DNA of 45,085 bases from an uncultured Bacteroidales bacterium (lineage in GTDB: Bacteria > Bacteroidota > Bacteroidia > Bacteroidales > UBA932), in assembly GCA_900318955.1 (NCBI GenBank), contig ONMJ01000029.1, forward strand, positions 1 through 45,085, in the 5' to 3' direction. Positions 41,418 through 45,085 of this stretch are shown one piece after another (position 1 is the first letter of the stretch; each line of letters begins with the position of its first letter). The notes beneath the pieces were generated by a model. That model was given only the letters and a program-made list of their open reading frames with translations. It was not told the DNA's origin and made no database searches. The position numbers and the translations under genes were made by a program.

Positions 41418-42356
41418 ATGAGAACACTTCATATCATTGTTGCAGCCGCCGCGGTCTGCTTCAGCACTATAGTCGGAGCCGGATTCATTCGTGAGTCCCG
41501 TCCTGTCAACGATTCTTCCCTTTCCCTTGAACGCACGGACGGAGAGATTGTCAAAGGGCTCGCGGTAACCACCCCAAAGGACGTTGCAAAAGCTGAGAGG
41601 ATTATGGAAATAATGGCCTCCCGGGAGGGTTCTACCGCCGACAGGATGATCGTCGCCGCCAAAGAGATGCTCGGGACAGATTATGTAGCGAGCACACTGG
41701 AAGCAGGTGATAAAGAAGAACTTAGAGTCTATACTACAAAGACTGACTGCATTATTTTCGTGGAGACTTGCCTGAACATGGCACGCACTGTCGGGGCCGG
41801 CCATACCGATTTCGAGACTCTGTCTTCAATGGTTGCAAGTACCCGCTACAGGGGGCGAATAAGCAGCTATGCAGACAGAATCCACTACACTACAGAATGG
41901 ATCCGTAGAGGCGAGGCTGCCGGGATTATGAAGGATTTAACTCTCGAAATAGGAGGGTCGGAGTTCCCGAAGCCTATCAATTTCATGTCCACTCATTACA
42001 AGAGCTACAAGCACCTTCGCGATGCGGACACCGACCCTGTCGCCGCCGAGAACCGAAGAATCATCTACGAGGTCGAGAAAAAGCTGAATGAGAAGCCCCA
42101 GAGCTGGATTCCTGCCGCCAAGATTAAATCCATCGAATCAAAAATCAAGACGGGAGACATAATCGGATTCATGACCACTACCGACGGCCTTGACATAGGC
42201 CATGTCGCAATCGCTTATGTCCATGACGGCAAGGTCGGATTCATCCATGCCTCACAGGGAGGCGGCCTCGTGATGGAGCAGCCCCAGAGCATCGCAGACT
42301 ATGTTCTGAAGGTCAGGAAAGGATGTCAAGGAATAAAGGTTGTCAGGCCTTTGTAA
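41418..42356 (+). CDS. DUF1460 amidase-like exported protein
   Basis: A 312-residue protein of the DUF1460 (N-acetylmuramoyl-L-alanine amidase-like, NlpC/P60-fold) family. The ATG at 41418 begins the signal peptide MRTLHIIVAAAAVCFSTIVG; the frame is open further upstream but crosses the hairpin. TKTDCIIFVETCLNMART carries the likely Cys nucleophile (about residue 110), NFMSTHYKSYKHL is a family motif, and GDIIGFMTTTDGLDIGHVAIAY holds the catalytic His, with FIHASQGGG after it. It is expected in the periplasm, acting on peptidoglycan or muropeptides. It is upstream of, but not cotranscribed with, enolase, which has its own promoter. Confidence 0.85.
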   Translation: MRTLHIIVAAAAVCFSTIVGAGFIRESRPVNDSSLSLERTDGEIVKGLAVTTPKDVAKAERIMEIMASREGSTADRMIVAAKEMLGTDYVASTLEAGDKEELRVYTTKTDCIIFVETCLNMARTVGAGHTDFETLSSMVASTRYRGRISSYADRIHYTTEWIRRGEAAGIMKDLTLEIGGSEFPKPINFMSTHYKSYKHLRDADTDPVAAENRRIIYEVEKKLNEKPQSWIPAAKIKSIESKIKTGDIIGFMTTTDGLDIGHVAIAYVHDGKVGFIHASQGGGLVMEQPQSIADYVLKVRKGCQGIKVVRPL

Positions 42357-42381
42357 TTGTGAGCGGAATTTGCTAAATTTG
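42350..42381 (+). promoter_or_regulatory. eno promoter
   Basis: TTTG at 42350-42353 and TAAATTTG at 42374-42381 are separated by 20 bases, an exact Bacteroidota promoter. The -33 box overlaps the end of the DUF1460 gene. The ATG of eno is 44 bases downstream. Confidence 0.75.
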
Positions 42382-42419
42382 CGGCACTTTTAAAGAAAAC
42401 AACAATATTTAAATTATAA

Positions 42420-43733
<1,314 letters not shown>

Positions 43734-43780
43734 AAGTCGTTTTTTCCTACCCGGATCGCTTGAAATCAAAATATTTTGAT

Positions 43781-43788
43781 TATCTTTG
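43781..43788 (+). promoter_or_regulatory. -7 box of tRNA-Pro promoter
   Basis: TATCTTTG matches TAnnTTTG and is 27 bases before the tRNA. A weak CTTG 18 bases upstream could be the -33 element. Confidence 0.5.
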
Positions 43789-43815
43789 CGGTCCGGTTCG
43801 GAAAAAGACCGTTTT

Positions 43816-43888
43816 CTGGATGTGGCGCAGTTGGTAGCGCACCTGGTTAGGGACCAGGAGGTCGCTGGTTCAAGTCCAGTCATCCAGA
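43816..43888 (+). tRNA. tRNA-Pro (AGG)
   Basis: A 73-nt tRNA. Acceptor arms CTGGATG and CATCCAG pair fully, with the C1-G72 pair and A73 usual for tRNA-Pro. The anticodon stem is CCTGG/CCAGG with loop TTAGGGA, which places AGG at positions 34-36. The T-loop is TTCAAGT. No CCA is encoded. An A34 proline tRNA is uncommon in bacteria and would need conversion to inosine to read several codons. Confidence 0.9.
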
Positions 43889-43900
43889 CCTTATTAAATC

Positions 43901-43930
43901 AAGCACTTACGGCAACGTAGGTGCTTTTTT
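43901..43930 (+). terminator. Terminator after tRNA-Pro
   Basis: AAGCACTTACG pairs with CGTAGGTGCTT (one G-U pair) around GCAA, a stable tetraloop type, followed by six T residues. It ends the tRNA transcript. Confidence 0.85.
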
Positions 43931-43950
43931 ACTTTTTGCACCGGAAGATA

Positions 43951-44046
43951 TCGAGGCTCCTTCGCTCCTTAACCATTGAGACTCATTCACTCCGAACATT
44001 CGAGGCTCATTCATTCCTTAACCATTTAAGCCCATTCTTTCATTAA
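43951..44046. repeat. Four degenerate ~25-bp tandem repeats
   Basis: Successive units resemble GAGGCTCATTCATTCCTTAA followed by CCATT, starting at about 43952, 43977, 44001 and 44027. The last is most decayed. A 49-bp spacing separates the two best copies. They are non-coding and differ too much from each other for a CRISPR array. Confidence 0.6.
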
Positions 44047-44430
44047 AGGCCAAATATAGCCACAAGATGAACACATTAAATTATCACTATGCCCTGTGCA
44101 CAATATTTAGCACAAGACAATTTAGAAGTGACTGAAAAATACATGATAAATAATACGGTCCATTACCGCATCACAGCCAGAACAATAACCCCACGTTTTG
44201 ACCTGATTTCGTGGGAAAAACAGTTTGCCGTGACAAAAAACCACACAAAAACACCTGACTCCGAAAAAGGGTAGCACTGATGGATAAGATCGAGATTCTG
44301 TACTGGCATGATTAGGTGTGAGAAGTGACGCCTTTTCGACCACGAATAAGCTTCGGCAGATCTGTTGGGGAAGAAAGATATCGTTTAGCCCGTTACTGTC
44401 TCATTCCTCGAAGCATTGGCCAGTGAAACT
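44047..44430. other. Intergenic stretch without a supported gene
   Basis: Between the tandem repeats and the palindromic repeats I find no convincing gene. A 61-residue plus-strand ORF at 44089-44274 has no signal, domain or promoter. No RNA gene is seen. Confidence 0.5.
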
Positions 44431-44591
44431 CCCTGCCGTGCTACGAAAGCACCTCTTGGTGGCATGGGACCTGAGAAATTGACCAGTCGGTGCAATGACT
44501 ATACCCTGCCGTGCCACGAAACACCCTCCTGGTGGCACGGGAACTGGGAAATCGACATGCTATGCCACGAAACATCCTCTTGGTGGCACGG
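44431..44591. repeat. Three palindromic repeats of the TGCCACGAAA...GGTGGCA type
   Basis: Copies at 44431-44469, 44504-44541 and 44558-44591 carry a GTGCCAC (or TGCTACG) arm, a CGAAAcaCCTC spacer and a GTGGCAC arm, so each can form a hairpin. A fourth, decayed copy lies at about 44777-44810. They are non-coding and look like a small dispersed repeat family. Confidence 0.7.
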
Positions 44592-44700
44592 AATGGCGCA
44601 GGTGCGAAAAAATGATGAGGACCTGCACCGCTAAAAATTATTAATATCCTGGATGTCAGAAACTTATCTCATTCCAGTGGCGCAGGACACCACGAAAAAT
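44551..44700. repeat. 150-bp direct repeat, copy A
   Basis: This block aligns with 44769-44918 over its whole length at a constant offset of 218 bases, with no net insertion or deletion and mostly identical bases. Shared parts include ATGGCGCAGGTGCGAAAAAA, GGACCTGCACCGCTAAAAAT and GGCGCAGGACACCACGAAAA. It includes one palindromic repeat at its left end. Confidence 0.8.
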
Positions 44701-44715
44701 TCGCACCTGCGCCAT
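44593..44715. repeat. Inverted 15-bp arms around copy A
   Basis: ATGGCGCAGGTGCGA at 44593-44607 is repeated in perfect inverted form (TCGCACCTGCGCCAT) at 44701-44715. The arms enclose a 123-bp unit, so it could fold or behave like a tiny mobile element. Confidence 0.6.
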
Positions 44716-44768
44716 CAGGTGATCAGATCTCTTCGAGATAAGCTTAAGTTTGGCTCTGGAGCAAGGAT

Positions 44769-44918
44769 TTCGACATGTCGTACCACGAAACGCCCTTCTT
44801 GTCGCTCAACATGGCGCAGGTGCGAAAAAAGACTGGGGACCTGCACCGCTAAAAATTTTTAATATCCTGAAAGTAAGGAACTTATCTTTTTCCAATGGCG
44901 CAGGACACCACGAAAAAT
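44769..44918. repeat. 150-bp direct repeat, copy B
   Basis: The second copy of the block at 44551-44700. The inverted right arm seen after copy A is missing here; the sequence changes after CACGAAAAAT. Confidence 0.8.
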
Positions 44919-44940
44919 CTATCAAACACCGGTAGCTGCC

Positions 44941-44983
44941 GGTGATAATGGTGAACCGATAATGATGAACCGATAATGGTTAA
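44941..44983. repeat. Three 14-15-bp tandem repeats
   Basis: Units GGTGATAATGGTGAA, CCGATAATGATGAA and CCGATAATGGTTAA follow each other directly upstream of the rRNA operon terminator. They are non-coding. Confidence 0.65.
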
Positions 44984-44995
44984 CCACGAAGGCAC

Positions 44996-45034
44996 AAAAA
45001 AAGACCCCCGGGAGTCGTAAGACTCTCAGGGGTC
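44996..45034 (-). terminator. rRNA operon terminator
   Basis: On the minus strand, GACCCCTGAGAGTC pairs with GACTCCCGGGGGTC around TTAC, then seven T follow. It lies just downstream of the 5S rRNA 3' end. Confidence 0.85.
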
Positions 45035-45040
45035 CCGAAG

Positions 45041-45085
45041 AACGGCAGCTACCTACTCTCCCAACTGGTGGGTCAGTACCATCGG
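45041..45085 (-). rRNA. rrf: 5S rRNA, 3' end (runs off window edge)
   Basis: The minus strand begins CCGATGGTACTGACCC and continues GTTGGGAGAGTAGGTAGCTG before CCGTT. The CCGATGGTACTG and GGGAGAGTAGGT blocks are the conserved 3' part of bacterial 5S rRNA. The remainder, and the 16S and 23S genes of this operon, lie beyond the window. The exact 3' end is estimated. Confidence 0.9.

Noticed and set aside
43951-44046. CRISPR array
   Set aside because: The units are adjacent and degenerate, with no unique spacers of constant length and no cas genes.
44089-44274. 61-residue ORF in the intergenic region
   Set aside because: No signal peptide, domain, promoter or neighbour supports it.
44416-44862. 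ORFs with repeated CHETPSWWHG
   Set aside because: The repeated residues come from the palindromic DNA repeats and not from a protein repeat; related copies differ in frame.

Overview
The window looks like a chromosomal segment of a Bacteroidales bacterium (phylum Bacteroidota). The evidence is Bacteroidota-type promoters (a -33 TTTG and a -7 TAnnTTTG, often TATCTTTG), almost no recognisable Shine-Dalgarno sites, many lipoproteins, BACON/GLUG, fimbrillin-like, DUF2807 and DUF1460 proteins, Ser-type sulfatases, and the DAHP synthase/chorismate mutase fusion gene. No genus can be assigned from sequence reading alone.

Layout. 1-1.2 kb: two broken Rhs (YD-repeat) fragments on opposite strands around a secreted orphan protein. 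1.2-8.9 kb: glycan and phosphate scavenging, with two Ser-type sulfatase lipoproteins flanking apt, a GH3 beta-glycosidase and a histidine acid phosphatase. 9.0-14.0 kb: a tight operon for a BACON/GLUG/SGNH esterase lipoprotein, an OprP-like porin and an RbtT-like polyol permease. 14.1-15.1 kb: malate dehydrogenase. 15.1-17.9 kb (minus): ABC ATPase, permease, YtrA-type GntR regulator and DUF2807 protein, with a palindromic operator over the promoter. 17.9-20.8 kb: low-GC accessory stretch with a tandem paralogue pair sharing an identical 68-bp block, a decayed regulator fragment, two small envelope proteins, an unlisted 43-aa secreted peptide, and a 145-bp element bounded by inverted repeats. 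20.8-25.7 kb (minus): carboxylesterase, a peptidase S51/ATP-grasp fusion, and a TPR lipoprotein with a C-terminal helix-turn-helix-like segment.

25.8-30.8 kb: purB-purA (IMP to AMP) with a patatin/surface-antigen protein. 30.9-31.0 kb: tRNA-Leu(CAA). 31.1-32.3 kb: lpxK. 32.3-36.4 kb (minus): aromatic amino acid operon pheA, aminotransferase, tyrA, DAHP synthase/chorismate mutase. It is preceded by a textbook-like transcription attenuator with a Phe/Tyr-rich 18-residue leader peptide, which is the strongest regulatory signal in the window. 36.7-41.4 kb: a 58-aa small protein, a fimbrillin-like lipoprotein and an M6 metalloprotease. 41.4-42.4 kb: a DUF1460 amidase-like protein. 42.4-43.7 kb: enolase, then tRNA-Pro(AGG).

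43.9-45.0 kb is gene-poor and full of degenerate repeats, ending at the terminator and 3' end of a 5S rRNA on the minus strand, i.e. the end of an rRNA operon. The best candidates for undescribed biology are the pheA attenuator, the S51/ATP-grasp fusion operon, and the esterase-porin-permease operon. All functional calls rest on motif recognition by eye; no database search was run.
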